Below are positions 25,164-33,577 of a stretch of DNA of 64,000 bases, in pieces (position 1 is the stretch's first letter; the number at the start of each line of letters is the position of its first letter). The notes beneath the pieces were generated by a model. That model made no database searches. It was not told the DNA's origin and saw nothing but the letters and a program-made list of their open reading frames with translations. The translations under genes and the position numbers were made by a program. Source of the stretch: Aureibaculum luteum (GTDB lineage Bacteria; Bacteroidota; Bacteroidia; Flavobacteriales; Flavobacteriaceae); contig NZ_QRGD01000001.1 of the NCBI RefSeq assembly GCF_003449015.1, forward strand, positions 372,001-436,000, read 5' to 3'.

Positions 25164-27566
25164 ATGTTAGACTACTTATTAAAATCAGGAGTTTGTTTGG
25201 CTGCATTTTATCTGTTTTACAAACTATTATTAGAAAAAGAACCTATCCATATTTTTAAAAGAATTTATTTATTGGGTGGATTACTATTGGCGTTTGCTAT
25301 ACCATTAATCACGTTTACAACAACTGTAGAAGTTGCCCCTGTTGTATTGTCTCCAATTACATATTCGGAAATTACTTTTGAACCTGCGTTAATAGAAGAA
25401 ACAGAAGCTGAAGCAAAAAACTATTGGCCCCTTATTTTATGGACTGTTTATGGATTTGGTGCGGTACTGTTTGGATTAAAATTTCTTTTCAATCTATTTC
25501 AAATTGGTAGTAAAATAAGAAGAAATCCAAATCAAAAAGCTAAGGGGTTAACACATGTTTTATTGCAACATTTAATCACTCCACATACATTTTTCTCCTA
25601 TATCTTCTTAAACAAGCAACAATATGAAGAACACAAAATTCCACAAGAGGTATTTTGGCATGAGGAAACCCACGCCAAGCAAAAGCATAGTTTTGATGTT
25701 GTTTTAATGGAAATTTTACAAGTACTTTTTTGGTTTAACCCACTACTTTATTTTATAAAAAAGGACATCAAACTAAACCATGAATTTTTGGCAGACAAAG
25801 CCGTACTTAACAAAGGTGTTTCGTTGACTACTTACCAAGAAATTCTATTAGCATTTTCAATTAGCTCAACTGAACCAGTACTAGCCAATGCGTTAAATTA
25901 TTCATCTATCAAAAAAAGATTTACTATTATGAAAACAAGAACCTCAAAAAAAGCAGTTTGGATCAAAAGCCTGATTTTACTACCATTAATCGCAATGTTA
26001 ATATATGGGTTTAGTGAGAAAGTAGAGATTGAAAAATTTATTGAACCGTTAGTTGCATCAGAGAACCTAAGTACTAATAAAAATGACATCAGGATTTATA
26101 TCAATGAGAAAAAAGAAGTGACTATCAATAATATACCAATTGCTTTTAATGCTGTTTCTAAAGAATTAATAAAAATATTGAAAGAAAATTCTACCAATAA
26201 ACCTAAGCTTTTTATTGAAATTGAGGGACATCTAAGAAACGCTTTTCTAGATGAATTGGAAAAAGAAATATCAAAGACCAGTTTTTCTATTTATGAAATT
26301 AAGGCAACTTCGTTAACTCTTAATGAAAAAGAAAAAAATGATTTTTTTAAAGGTACTGCATTCACAACGGATAGTATAGTTGTTAATTTAAAAGATGACA
26401 AGCAAATTATAGGAATTTCAATACAGGGAAAAGAACAACAAAACAAAGCTAATCCACAAGAAATAGCGGAATACAATAAAACTGCTAAGCATTATAACAA
26501 CATGTCAAAAAATGATATGGTTGTAAAACTAATGGATGTACAACGGCTTCAATTTATCTTTAATAAGATGACCGTAAAACAAAAAAATAATGCAGAACCT
26601 TTTCCTAATTTTCCACCGCCACCACCGCCAGTAATAAATAGCCAAGAAGAAATCATTGAGGTGCCAATGAAGAACCCACTACCGCCACCAATTCCTGAAG
26701 ACTCTACTCCTGAAGAAAAGGAAAAAAGACTAAAAGCAATTCAAAAATATGCTAAAGAAAATCCTGATAAAGTAACTAAACGAAAAAGCAAAAGTGGGGA
26801 AACCATCGAAATTGTTGAAATGCCAATTAATGAAGTGCAAGACGCCCTCGAAAATTATATTATTAAGAATAACAAATACGAAAAGACGAGAAACGAAGAG
26901 CCTCATTATAAGGACAGATCATTATCTGAACAAAAAGAATTGGACAATTCATTTTCTGAATTAAATAATTTGTATAATAGTCTTCCAAGAGAAAATCAAC
27001 AAAAAACAAAAAGACCTATTTACCCTTTAATGCCATATATTAAAATAATGAAAGATGGTAAAAAGTATTATAAAAAAGAAAGCGAATTAACTAAAGAGGA
27101 CTGGGCCTTATTACCACCTCCACCTCCACCACCAGTAATGAGTCAAGATATGATTAATACAGGCTCAAAAGAATTGCAAAAAGCAAATAAGAAATTATTG
27201 GAAGAAGCTAAATCTTATGGTTTAGCGGTAAGAAACCAAAAAGGAACAGCGAAAAACAACAATGAAATCAATGTGAAGTATAAAAAGACAATGGAACTCT
27301 ATAAAGTTTATAGAGAGTTGGCCATAGCAGAAGGATTTTTACCCGCTCCTCCACCTCCACCACCAACACCACCAAACGCAACTGACCATATGATTGCTAT
27401 GGCAAAAAAAGGAGCCTTATTCTATTATGATGATAAAAAAATAACATCAGATAAGGCAATAGAACTTACAAAAGAGAATAAAAGTTTACATATCCAAGTA
27501 CTCAGTGAAGGTTCAAGCAAGCCTATTGTAAAATTATCTAAAAAGCCAATTACTGTGGAAAAATAA
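25164..27566 (+). CDS. BlaR1-like M56 family metallopeptidase with proline-rich C-terminus
   Basis: 800 residues. N-terminal membrane part (helices near 1-16, 28-48 and 88-112), then the zinc protease motif HEETH (166-170) with MEILQVLFWFNP behind it, and one more helix near 267-283. The remainder (about 290-800) is long, hydrophilic and contains three poly-Pro blocks (NFPPPPPPV, LPPPPPPPVM, APPPPPPTPP) separated by charged helices; no penicillin-binding SxxK domain is evident. So the sensor is not the standard beta-lactam sensor. It is co-transcribed with the BlaI-like repressor and ended by a hairpin terminator. Confidence 0.85.
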   Translation: MLDYLLKSGVCLAAFYLFYKLLLEKEPIHIFKRIYLLGGLLLAFAIPLITFTTTVEVAPVVLSPITYSEITFEPALIEETEAEAKNYWPLILWTVYGFGAVLFGLKFLFNLFQIGSKIRRNPNQKAKGLTHVLLQHLITPHTFFSYIFLNKQQYEEHKIPQEVFWHEETHAKQKHSFDVVLMEILQVLFWFNPLLYFIKKDIKLNHEFLADKAVLNKGVSLTTYQEILLAFSISSTEPVLANALNYSSIKKRFTIMKTRTSKKAVWIKSLILLPLIAMLIYGFSEKVEIEKFIEPLVASENLSTNKNDIRIYINEKKEVTINNIPIAFNAVSKELIKILKENSTNKPKLFIEIEGHLRNAFLDELEKEISKTSFSIYEIKATSLTLNEKEKNDFFKGTAFTTDSIVVNLKDDKQIIGISIQGKEQQNKANPQEIAEYNKTAKHYNNMSKNDMVVKLMDVQRLQFIFNKMTVKQKNNAEPFPNFPPPPPPVINSQEEIIEVPMKNPLPPPIPEDSTPEEKEKRLKAIQKYAKENPDKVTKRKSKSGETIEIVEMPINEVQDALENYIIKNNKYEKTRNEEPHYKDRSLSEQKELDNSFSELNNLYNSLPRENQQKTKRPIYPLMPYIKIMKDGKKYYKKESELTKEDWALLPPPPPPPVMSQDMINTGSKELQKANKKLLEEAKSYGLAVRNQKGTAKNNNEINVKYKKTMELYKVYRELAIAEGFLPAPPPPPPTPPNATDHMIAMAKKGALFYYDDKKITSDKAIELTKENKSLHIQVLSEGSSKPIVKLSKKPITVEK

Positions 27567-27602
27567 AACCTTATTAAAAGACACTACTTCTTTATACAAA
27601 TT

Positions 27603-27635
27603 AAAAAAGGGTAAAACTATGTTTTACCCTTTTTT
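27603..27635. terminator. Bidirectional terminator after the M56 gene
   Basis: AAAAAAGGGTAAAAC / GTTTTACCCTTTTTT with a TAT loop, 15 bp, flanked by A and T runs. It serves both the M56 gene and the convergent PhnA gene at 27660. Confidence 0.9.
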
Positions 27636-27659
27636 AATTCACTCGAAGTGAGTTTAGCA

Positions 27660-28238
27660 CTATAACTTCTTTACGTATTTTGTGATAATCACAATTTGTT
27701 GCCCGTCCACTTTTCCTTCTATATATTCAGCATTTTCGTGATCTAAAGAGACACGTCTCACTGCCGTACCTTGTTTGGCTACCATACTAGAGCCCTTCAC
27801 TTTTAAATCTTTTATCAATACTACAGAATCACCTGCTTCTAAAATAACACCGTTAACATCTCTATGAACAATAGCATTTGCTTTGTCTAAATGCTCGCCA
27901 GACGCTCTTGCAAAAGCCATGGCTTCATCATCCAAATACATCATGTCTAACAAGTCTTGCGGCCAACCTTCGGCACGCAATCTTTGTAACATCCTCCAAG
28001 AGAGAATTTGTACCGGTTGGTGCTCACTCCACATACTATCATTTAAACATCTCCAATGGTTAGAGTCCATTTTATCTTCATCTTCTATTTGCTCTAAGCA
28101 CGTACCACAAACCAATACCGCTTCATCAACGGTTTCGTTTAAGGCTGGAGGTAATTTATAAATACTTAAGTTATCTGTGGCTTTACACATTTCGCAAGTT
28201 GAATTGCTTCTTTCTTCTAAGGCTGTTTGTACGCTCAT
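27660..28238 (-). CDS. PhnA/YjdM-family zinc-ribbon protein
   Basis: 192 residues. Zinc ribbon at the N-terminus (CEMCKATDNLS, then CGTCLEQ) and a PhnA domain at the C-terminus (DVNGVILEAGDSVVLIKDLKVKGSS, then GTAVRRV). The region between has a WRMLQRLRAEGWPQDLLDMMYLD segment seen in the longer members. Despite the name, a role in phosphonate use is doubtful in most hosts; exact function unknown. Single gene, 185 bp from the next. Confidence 0.85.
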   Translation of the reverse strand: MSVQTALEERSNSTCEMCKATDNLSIYKLPPALNETVDEAVLVCGTCLEQIEDEDKMDSNHWRCLNDSMWSEHQPVQILSWRMLQRLRAEGWPQDLLDMMYLDDEAMAFARASGEHLDKANAIVHRDVNGVILEAGDSVVLIKDLKVKGSSMVAKQGTAVRRVSLDHENAEYIEGKVDGQQIVIITKYVKKL

Positions 28239-28292
28239 TTTTTATTTTTGGATGTTGCAATATTAGGATTAAATTATTTGGTTTGCAAGTCC

Positions 28293-28312
28293 GACACCCC
28301 TAAAGTGGTGTC
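28293..28312. repeat. Small hairpin (GACACC / GGTGTC) in intergenic region
   Basis: A 6-bp perfect stem with an 8-nt loop and no T run on either strand. It sits in the gap 28239-28423, which has no ORF. It may be a REP-like repetitive sequence; no second copy is seen in the window. Confidence 0.4.
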
Positions 28313-28423
28313 AAGGTGCCAATCTTTTTAATTATCTTAAAGTCAACATAAATAATTCTAAAGTCAACCGAAAAATTAGATTTTTTTTTACAGTCCTCTC
28401 CGATCTTGCGACTTTCAGCTTTC

Positions 28424-28774
28424 TTAGAGCTTATCTCGTAATTTTCTCGGCATGCCAGCCACCACTAAATCATACGAATGATCAATAAGTTCATGCAATA
28501 ATGATTCGGGTAATCTACTATCAAAAATAATGGTATTCCAATGTTTTTTACTCATATGATAACCAGGAATTATAATTCCATCATATTCTTCACGAAGTTC
28601 CATAGCTCGTTCAGGGTCACATTTCAAATTTACTGCGGCAGGTTTACGATTCAATCCTGTTAAGGCGAACATTTTTCCCAGCACTTTAAAAACAAGCGTA
28701 GATTCGTCAAAAGGAAATGCTTCTGTCACCCCTTTTTTACTTAAACAATAATCACGAAAGTCTTCTATGTTCAT
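28424..28774 (-). CDS. MmcQ/YjbR family DNA-binding protein
   Basis: 116 residues, the normal size. Pattern: MNIEDFRDYCLSKKGVTEAFPF, then STLVFKVLGKMFAL, then NLKCDPERAMELREEY and a C-terminal HLLHELI...SYDLV region: a double-wing (CyaY-like) fold. Family members are small DNA-binding or housekeeping proteins with no well-defined partner. Overlaps the upstream GNAT gene by 4 bp (ATGA-type), so co-translated. Confidence 0.9.
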   Translation of the reverse strand: MNIEDFRDYCLSKKGVTEAFPFDESTLVFKVLGKMFALTGLNRKPAAVNLKCDPERAMELREEYDGIIIPGYHMSKKHWNTIIFDSRLPESLLHELIDHSYDLVVAGMPRKLRDKL

Positions 28775-29172
28775 TCCCTAATTTTTTCCATTACTTTTTC
28801 CGGATATTTTAATTCTGTAAAGCCATATTGCTGATATAAACCATGAGCATCAGACGTTTTTAACATCCAAACCGTGCAACTTTGCAATTCCGGTTCATCG
28901 AACACACGTTGCATCAAAAGTTTTGAATACCCTTTACCTCTAAAATTAGGTAAGATAAACACATCCATAACATAGGCAAACACCGTATAGTCTGTACAAA
29001 TTCTAGCAAAACCAATTTGTTCACCTTCTAAATAGACACCAAAACAAAGACAGTTATCTATTGTTTTTTGAACCTCTTGAAGTGTTCTACCTTTTGCCCA
29101 ATACGCTTGGGTTATAAAATTGTAAATGGTATTAACATCCAACAAACTTTTATCAGTGGAAATTTTAATCAT
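28771..29172 (-). CDS. GNAT N-acetyltransferase
   Basis: 133 residues. Acetyl-CoA site VFILPNFRGKGYSKLLMQRV (R/QxxGxG/A form) and C-terminal SDAHGLYQQYGFTEL, the usual ending of small GNAT enzymes. Substrate unknown. Overlaps both neighbours by 4 bp, so it is part of a tight four-gene unit 30275-28424. Confidence 0.9.
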   Translation of the reverse strand: MIKISTDKSLLDVNTIYNFITQAYWAKGRTLQEVQKTIDNCLCFGVYLEGEQIGFARICTDYTVFAYVMDVFILPNFRGKGYSKLLMQRVFDEPELQSCTVWMLKTSDAHGLYQQYGFTELKYPEKVMEKIRE

Positions 29173-29525
29173 TTTTCTTTACCTATTTTACCCAAATGCG
29201 TGTTATTAAAACTGTCTTCATATTTAAGACCATAACCCAATATTCTATCAAAGGACGAATGACCAAAAAATACGAGACCCACCATTTGTAATGTTTCATT
29301 TTGAAAGTAAATTCCCAGAAAATAACTAAGTATCATTATCCCTTTATGATGTAAAATATTATAAGCATAGGCCCCAATTTTGGAATTAACTGCATAAGCT
29401 ACAAAACTAACATCTGGAAGAAAAAACAAGACCAAATACCACCACCAATCAAAATCTAAGAACGAAAATAAGTATATAGAAAGGGCAAACATTGCAATTT
29501 CTTCTAGCTTTAAAACATTCTTCAT
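29169..29525 (-). CDS. DUF4260 family membrane protein
   Basis: 118 residues with three hydrophobic helices. Family motifs DFDWWWYLVLFFLPDVSFVAY and NILHHKG, then GHSSFDRILGYGLKY with the C-terminal TxLGxIG. Function unknown in the literature known to me. Translated with the GNAT gene (4-bp overlap). Confidence 0.85.
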   Translation of the reverse strand: MKNVLKLEEIAMFALSIYLFSFLDFDWWWYLVLFFLPDVSFVAYAVNSKIGAYAYNILHHKGIMILSYFLGIYFQNETLQMVGLVFFGHSSFDRILGYGLKYEDSFNNTHLGKIGKEK

Positions 29526-29537
29526 CTTTATTAATTT

Positions 29538-30275
29538 TTAATTTAAGACTTCATACAATATAGGCTTACTAGGTGTTGCATTATTCTCAAAAGGAGCAAT
29601 TTGAAGATTTAAAAAATACTTTCCGTCTTTTATCTTATTGGAGACAAAAATCATCTCTGTAATTGTAGCTGAGAGTCTCTTTTTACCTTTTGTATTCCAA
29701 AATGCATTATGAGCCAACAATTCTCCTCCATCTTTCTCTTTATCAATAGAAGGTAAGTCAATCAATAAATGTTCAATGCCTTTATCTTTTAAAAGCAACA
29801 CAGCTTCTTCCAATAAATATGGCGGATTGGTTTTAGAGTAGTTTTTATTAAGTTTATCAGTCATGTTAGGCATGGTTCGTATAATAATAGCTTCACGCTT
29901 TTTATTACCGAGAACAAACTGCATTTGTTTTTTTGATATCACAAAGTCCCCATTTATTTTTTCTGGAGCTACAGTAACTACTTCTGCCAAAAAGAAAAAT
30001 TGTTTTAAAGTTTTGTTTATAGATATAAACTCATGTGTAATATGCCCTATACATTCGGTATGTGTACCATGTGCATGTGGCATAAAAAGAATGGAATTAA
30101 AATTAGTAGAATGCTTTTTTCTTACACTTCTAAGTTTTTTTAGCCTAGGGCTTTTTTGGTCCCAAGCAAGTACACCCACATTATCTCGTGTTAATGGTAA
30201 GGGTATTGAAATATCTAATGGTTCTGACAAATTTATTTTTAATTTTTGTGAACCGTATTGAATGGTTGTTAGCAT
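29538..30275 (-). CDS. Cyclase-family (kynurenine-formamidase-like) hydrolase
   Basis: 245 residues. The family motif appears as HAHGTHTECIGHI (67-79), with Glu74 where most members have Asp, so the metal site deviates slightly. A later LLIDLPSIDKEKDGGELLAHNAFW region matches the second metal-site segment. Members hydrolyse N-formylkynurenine, isatin or other cyclic amides; the substrate here is unclear because no tryptophan-degradation gene is adjacent. First gene of the 30275-28424 unit. Confidence 0.8.
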   Translation of the reverse strand: MLTTIQYGSQKLKINLSEPLDISIPLPLTRDNVGVLAWDQKSPRLKKLRSVRKKHSTNFNSILFMPHAHGTHTECIGHITHEFISINKTLKQFFFLAEVVTVAPEKINGDFVISKKQMQFVLGNKKREAIIIRTMPNMTDKLNKNYSKTNPPYLLEEAVLLLKDKGIEHLLIDLPSIDKEKDGGELLAHNAFWNTKGKKRLSATITEMIFVSNKIKDGKYFLNLQIAPFENNATPSKPILYEVLN

Positions 30276-30289
30276 ATATATTTTGCGTC

Positions 30290-30310
30290 ATGCTGAACTT
30301 GTTTCAGCAT
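30290..30310. repeat. REP-like palindrome, left of GIY-YIG gene
   Basis: ATGCTGAA, five-base loop, TTCAGCAT. The form GTCATGCTGAACTTGTTTCAG is a common intergenic palindrome in Flavobacteriia as I recall it. Confidence 0.7.
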
Positions 30311-30315
30311 CTAGT

Positions 30316-30597
30316 TTAGTCTATTAATAAATCTTTTAATTTCAGATTGGTTTCTTTTATTAGTTTCCATTTCCATTCTTTATGCCAGTTTTTTAACTGT
30401 TTTTCTCGAGCAATTGCTTGGTTAATATCTGAAAACTTTTCAAAATACACAAGATATTTAATATTATATTTATTGGTGAATTTTGAACCTATTCCTTCCG
30501 CATGTTCATTGACCCTTTTTAACAAATTTGAAGTTACCCCAATATATAACATAGTCCTAGTTTTATTCGTTAATATATAAATGTAACTTTCTTTCAT
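30316..30597 (-). CDS. GIY-YIG nuclease superfamily protein (93 aa)
   Basis: Start taken at 30595-30597 (MKESYIYILTNKTRTMLYIG), because an upstream ATG at 30666 would make the protein begin inside the flanking palindrome. The GIY-YIG elements are visible: YIY at 5-7, YIG at 18-20, the conserved Arg in LLKRVNEH and the metal-binding Glu in IAREKQLKNW. A single catalytic domain with no DNA-binding extension. Such one-domain genes are multi-copy in Bacteroidota and often sit between palindromes. Role (repair, mobility) unknown. Confidence 0.85.
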   Translation of the reverse strand: MKESYIYILTNKTRTMLYIGVTSNLLKRVNEHAEGIGSKFTNKYNIKYLVYFEKFSDINQAIAREKQLKNWHKEWKWKLIKETNLKLKDLLID

Positions 30598-30608
30598 TTC
30601 ATTCAATA

Positions 30609-30655
30609 CTCTGAAACGATACTGAAATAAATTCAGCACATGGTTCAGAGTGACG
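30609..30655. repeat. Nested REP-like palindromes, right of GIY-YIG gene
   Basis: Outer arms CTCTGAA (30609-30615) and TTCAGAG (30644-30650); inner arms CTGAA (30622-30626) and TTCAG (30632-30636); then TGACG. It may be a cruciform-forming element related to the left palindrome. Confidence 0.65.
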
Positions 30656-30666
30656 TATATCTTCAA

Positions 30667-31794
30667 CTAATTCACCAAAAACAGATCACTAGCAATTCCA
30701 TCAGCCAAAAATCTACCTTTTTTAGTGGTTTTTAATTTTTGGTCTGTGGTAAGCTCCAACAGCTCTTTTTGAATAAATTTGTCGGCATTTTCCATGAGTT
30801 TTTCTTTAAAATTAACACCGAATTTATTTTCTACTTGTTCTAAATCTACTCCCCAAATGGTACGCAAACCTATCATCACAGTTTCATTAAAAACATCTTT
30901 CTGAGACAATGTTTCTGTTTCATTTGGAACAATATTTTCACGTAAAGCTTTATTATATTTTATATTATTTGACACATTCCAACTTCTTTGTTTTCCGTTA
31001 AAGGAATGAGCTGAAGGTCCAAATCCCAAATACGATTTACCTAACCAATAGGACGTGTTATGTTTTGAAAAATAATTAGGCTTACCAAAATTAGAAACCT
31101 CATAATTTATAAATCCATGTTTTTCTGTAGCTGCCACCAAAATATTAAAATGTTCTAACGCCAGTTCTTCTGATACATCAGGGTATTTACCGTTTCGGAT
31201 AAAACTTGCCAATGCAGTTTTAGGCTCAACCGTTAAGGCATAACTAGAAATATGATTGATACCAAAATCAAAAACGGTTTGTAAATTTTCTTTCCAACGT
31301 TCTTTTGACATATTTGGAATTCCGTAAATTAAATCGACCGTAATATTATCAAAATGACGTGTGGCTTCTTCTAAACATTTTTTTGCTTGTTCTGAATTAT
31401 GAGAACGATTCATAATTTTCAAATCTTCCTCAAAAAAAGATTGAATTCCTATACTTAATCTGTTGACTGGAGAAACGGCAAGCTCTTTAATCTTTTCATT
31501 TGTCAGATCATCTGGATTAGCCTCTAACGTAATTTCTGGATTATCAATAACAGTATAATTTTCATAAACCGTATCTATTAAATATTGTAATTCTACAGTA
31601 CTTAAGAGAGATGGCGTTCCTCCACCAAAATAAATAGTTTCAACCTCTTCATTAAGTTCTTTTTTACGCAATACGAGTTCCTTAGCCAATGCTTGAATCA
31701 TTTCTTCTTTTCGCTGTAATGAAGTTGAAAAATGAAAATCACAATAGTGACAAGCTTGTTTGCAAAATGGTATGTGAATGTAGATGGAAGACAT
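30667..31794 (-). CDS. hemW: Radical SAM heme chaperone HemW
   Basis: 375 residues. Radical SAM cluster motif PFCKQACHYCDF (C11, C15, C18), the GGGTPSLL SAM-binding glycine motif, and the C-terminal HemN-type domain (ETVMIGLRTIWGVDLEQV). HemW lacks the extra Cys of the oxygen-independent coproporphyrinogen oxidase HemN (here CDFHF, not CxxCxC with a fourth Cys), which fits a heme chaperone rather than HemN. Cytoplasmic. Its stop directly abuts the right palindrome of the GIY-YIG cassette. Confidence 0.9.
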   Translation of the reverse strand: MSSIYIHIPFCKQACHYCDFHFSTSLQRKEEMIQALAKELVLRKKELNEEVETIYFGGGTPSLLSTVELQYLIDTVYENYTVIDNPEITLEANPDDLTNEKIKELAVSPVNRLSIGIQSFFEEDLKIMNRSHNSEQAKKCLEEATRHFDNITVDLIYGIPNMSKERWKENLQTVFDFGINHISSYALTVEPKTALASFIRNGKYPDVSEELALEHFNILVAATEKHGFINYEVSNFGKPNYFSKHNTSYWLGKSYLGFGPSAHSFNGKQRSWNVSNNIKYNKALRENIVPNETETLSQKDVFNETVMIGLRTIWGVDLEQVENKFGVNFKEKLMENADKFIQKELLELTTDQKLKTTKKGRFLADGIASDLFLVN

Positions 31795-32043
31795 ATATTA
31801 AGTAATAGTATTTATTAAAAATATTCAGTAGCAGTTAATTGGCTCCAAATTTACTTATGTTAAATTTTCTTTTTAACACGAGTTTTCTTTTAAAAATAAG
31901 GAAAAAGAAATACCCAAAATATCCAAATAAAAAAGCTAAAATTAGCCAAATTCATTTATTTCTTTTTTTCTTAAATCCTAAATTTTTAAATTCATTAACA
32001 TGGAGTAACACAAAAATAATATTTGAAAAATAAATAATATTCA
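31795..32043. other. Intergenic region hemW-ruvC
   Basis: 249 AT-rich bases. A plus-strand frame of 64 codons is present but is Lys/Leu/Phe/Asn-rich and low in complexity, with no motif. Only the candidate hemW -7 element is supported. Confidence 0.5.
31846..31853 (-). promoter_or_regulatory. Candidate -7 element (TAAATTTG) of hemW
   Basis: Minus-strand TAAATTTG matches TAnnTTTG and lies 51 bp before the hemW ATG. No TTG at the usual distance, so weak. Confidence 0.3.
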
Positions 32044-32595
32044 TTAACCAATTTTCTTCGGGTTATTCTTCACAAAAGCTCCCCATCCCGAATAATTTTT
32101 ACCAACCTCTATTCTACCTTCGTTATAAAAATGACAAACAGCAGCTGCCAAACCATCGGTAGAATCTAAATTCTTAGGTAATTCTTTTAGTCCCAATGTA
32201 CTTTGCAGCATCTTAGCAACTTGCTCTTTACTGGCATTACCACTACCTGTAATTGCCATTTTAATTTTTTTAGGAGAGTATTCCGTAATAGGAATATCTC
32301 GCGAAAGACCTGCTGCCATAGCTACGCCCTGAGCACGCCCCAACTTTAACATACTTTGCACATTTTTACCAAAAAATGGAGCCTCAATAGCTATTTCATC
32401 TGGATGATAACTGTCAATCAATTCAATAGTACGCTCAAAAATAAGTTTGAGCTTTACATAATGGTTGTCGTATTTTTTGAGCTGTAACTCATTCAATTGC
32501 ATAAAGTGCATCTTTTTATTGACCACTTTAATCAACCCAAAACCCATAATTGTGGTTCCGGGATCAATACCTAATATGATTTTTTCTGTATCCAA
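32044..32595 (-). CDS. ruvC: Crossover junction endodeoxyribonuclease RuvC
   Basis: 183 residues, normal length. Holliday-junction resolvase catalytic acids: D11 (GIDPGTT), E71 (IAIEAPFFGKN), D144 and D147 (LDSTDGLAAAVCHF). A KLGRAQG segment follows E71 as in RuvC. It cuts Holliday junctions during recombination with the RuvAB helicase. 54 bp downstream of the EEP gene on the same strand, but probably with its own transcription. Confidence 0.95.
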   Translation of the reverse strand: MDTEKIILGIDPGTTIMGFGLIKVVNKKMHFMQLNELQLKKYDNHYVKLKLIFERTIELIDSYHPDEIAIEAPFFGKNVQSMLKLGRAQGVAMAAGLSRDIPITEYSPKKIKMAITGSGNASKEQVAKMLQSTLGLKELPKNLDSTDGLAAAVCHFYNEGRIEVGKNYSGWGAFVKNNPKKIG

Positions 32596-32649
32596 ATTTT
32601 ATATTTCGCTATACCCACAAAACTAATCATTTCTACTTTGTCAGGTTCT

Positions 32650-33570
32650 TTATTCTTTAAGTTCAAATGTAGTGACAACAAACCCATGATCTGAAGGATA
32701 ATTGATCTGTTTTCCATTAAGGGAAAATGGTTCATTTAAAAAAGCCATATATGATATTGATTTTATGGCTTTAAGTTTTGGACTTTTATAAAAGATATAA
32801 TCTATTCTATGTTCATCTTTTATTGCTTTGGAATCCCAAGTAATTCCAGGATGAGTTATAGGATTTGTATTTACTTCTCTGTAAGAATCTATCAATTCCA
32901 ATTCTTCTAATACTTTCGTTGAATACCATGGCACAACTAAATTCTCATGTATTTCTTGAGTATCTTCTCCCCAATCCAAATGAGATACAGAATTCATATC
33001 TCCACCAAAAATCATTGGGATAGAATCCGTTTGTAATGCATATTTTTTAATAGTAGGGAGTACTTTTTGAATCATTTTATATTTAGTTTCTGTTCGCTCC
33101 CATTCTAATAATTCTTCTACTGTTTTACCCATTTTCTCCGGCTCATCATTCCACGGTAAATAATGAAACCAATTTGAAAATAAATTAATTTTTTGCCCCT
33201 TAATAAGAATGGCTCGACCTCCCAGATAAAAAGGAAATTTTGTATCAATTCTTTCTTCAAAAGGAAATTTAGAAAAGATAGATAAGTTAACACTTTTATC
33301 ATCCAAAGCAGTACCTTCTTGAGCAATCAAATGAAAATTATACCCTAAAGAATCAGCAATCATTTTACCAGAACCATAAGTTTCTACCATTAAAATAACA
33401 TCAGGGTTTATTTCTTTAATAATCTTAACGGCATTTTCAGGACCATTTTCTATATCATTGGCACCATGCAAAATATTCCATGCCATTACTTTAAAAACAA
33501 TGGGGCTTTCTTGAGTATTTGCAACAAAAGAAAATAACATTACGAAACTAATTAATAGATTTTTTTTCAT
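32650..33570 (-). CDS. Endonuclease/exonuclease/phosphatase (EEP) family protein, secreted
   Basis: 306 residues from ATG 33568-33570, chosen because it opens with a signal peptide (MKKNLLISFVMLFSFVANTQ); a longer frame to 33714 would overlap the upstream gene by 137 bp. EEP motifs: MAWNILHG, DVILMVET (metal Glu), GGDMNS and SDHGFV (catalytic Asp-His). Members act on phosphodiester or phosphate monoester bonds of nucleic acids, inositol phosphates or sphingolipids. Being secreted and within a mannosidase operon, a glycan- or lipid-linked phosphate is a plausible substrate; that is inference. 7 bp after the metallophosphoesterase stop. Confidence 0.8.
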   Translation of the reverse strand: MKKNLLISFVMLFSFVANTQESPIVFKVMAWNILHGANDIENGPENAVKIIKEINPDVILMVETYGSGKMIADSLGYNFHLIAQEGTALDDKSVNLSIFSKFPFEERIDTKFPFYLGGRAILIKGQKINLFSNWFHYLPWNDEPEKMGKTVEELLEWERTETKYKMIQKVLPTIKKYALQTDSIPMIFGGDMNSVSHLDWGEDTQEIHENLVVPWYSTKVLEELELIDSYREVNTNPITHPGITWDSKAIKDEHRIDYIFYKSPKLKAIKSISYMAFLNEPFSLNGKQINYPSDHGFVVTTFELKE

Positions 33571-33577
33571 AGATGGT

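Larger units (their letters stand above)
30286..30655. mobile_element. REP-flanked GIY-YIG cassette (about 370 bp)
   Basis: Left end CGTCA then palindrome ATGCTGAA / TTCAGCAT (30290-30310). Right end nested palindromes CTCTGAA / TTCAGAG (30609-30615, 30644-30650) enclosing CTGAA / TTCAG, then TGACG. The outer CGTCA and TGACG are inverted repeats bounding a single GIY-YIG nuclease gene. It looks like a non-autonomous or self-mobilising palindromic element inserted between the cyclase-family gene and hemW. Confidence 0.55.

Noticed and set aside
25164-27566. Beta-lactam sensor BlaR1 proper
   Set aside because: M56 protease part is present but no penicillin-binding C-terminal domain is seen.
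30598-30666. N-terminal extension of the GIY-YIG protein
   Set aside because: It would be encoded by the flanking palindromic repeat and lies before the conserved YIY start of the domain.
31839-32033. Plus-strand 64-codon frame between hemW and ruvC
   Set aside because: Low-complexity Lys/Leu/Phe/Asn-rich product in an AT-rich gap; no motif, no promoter.
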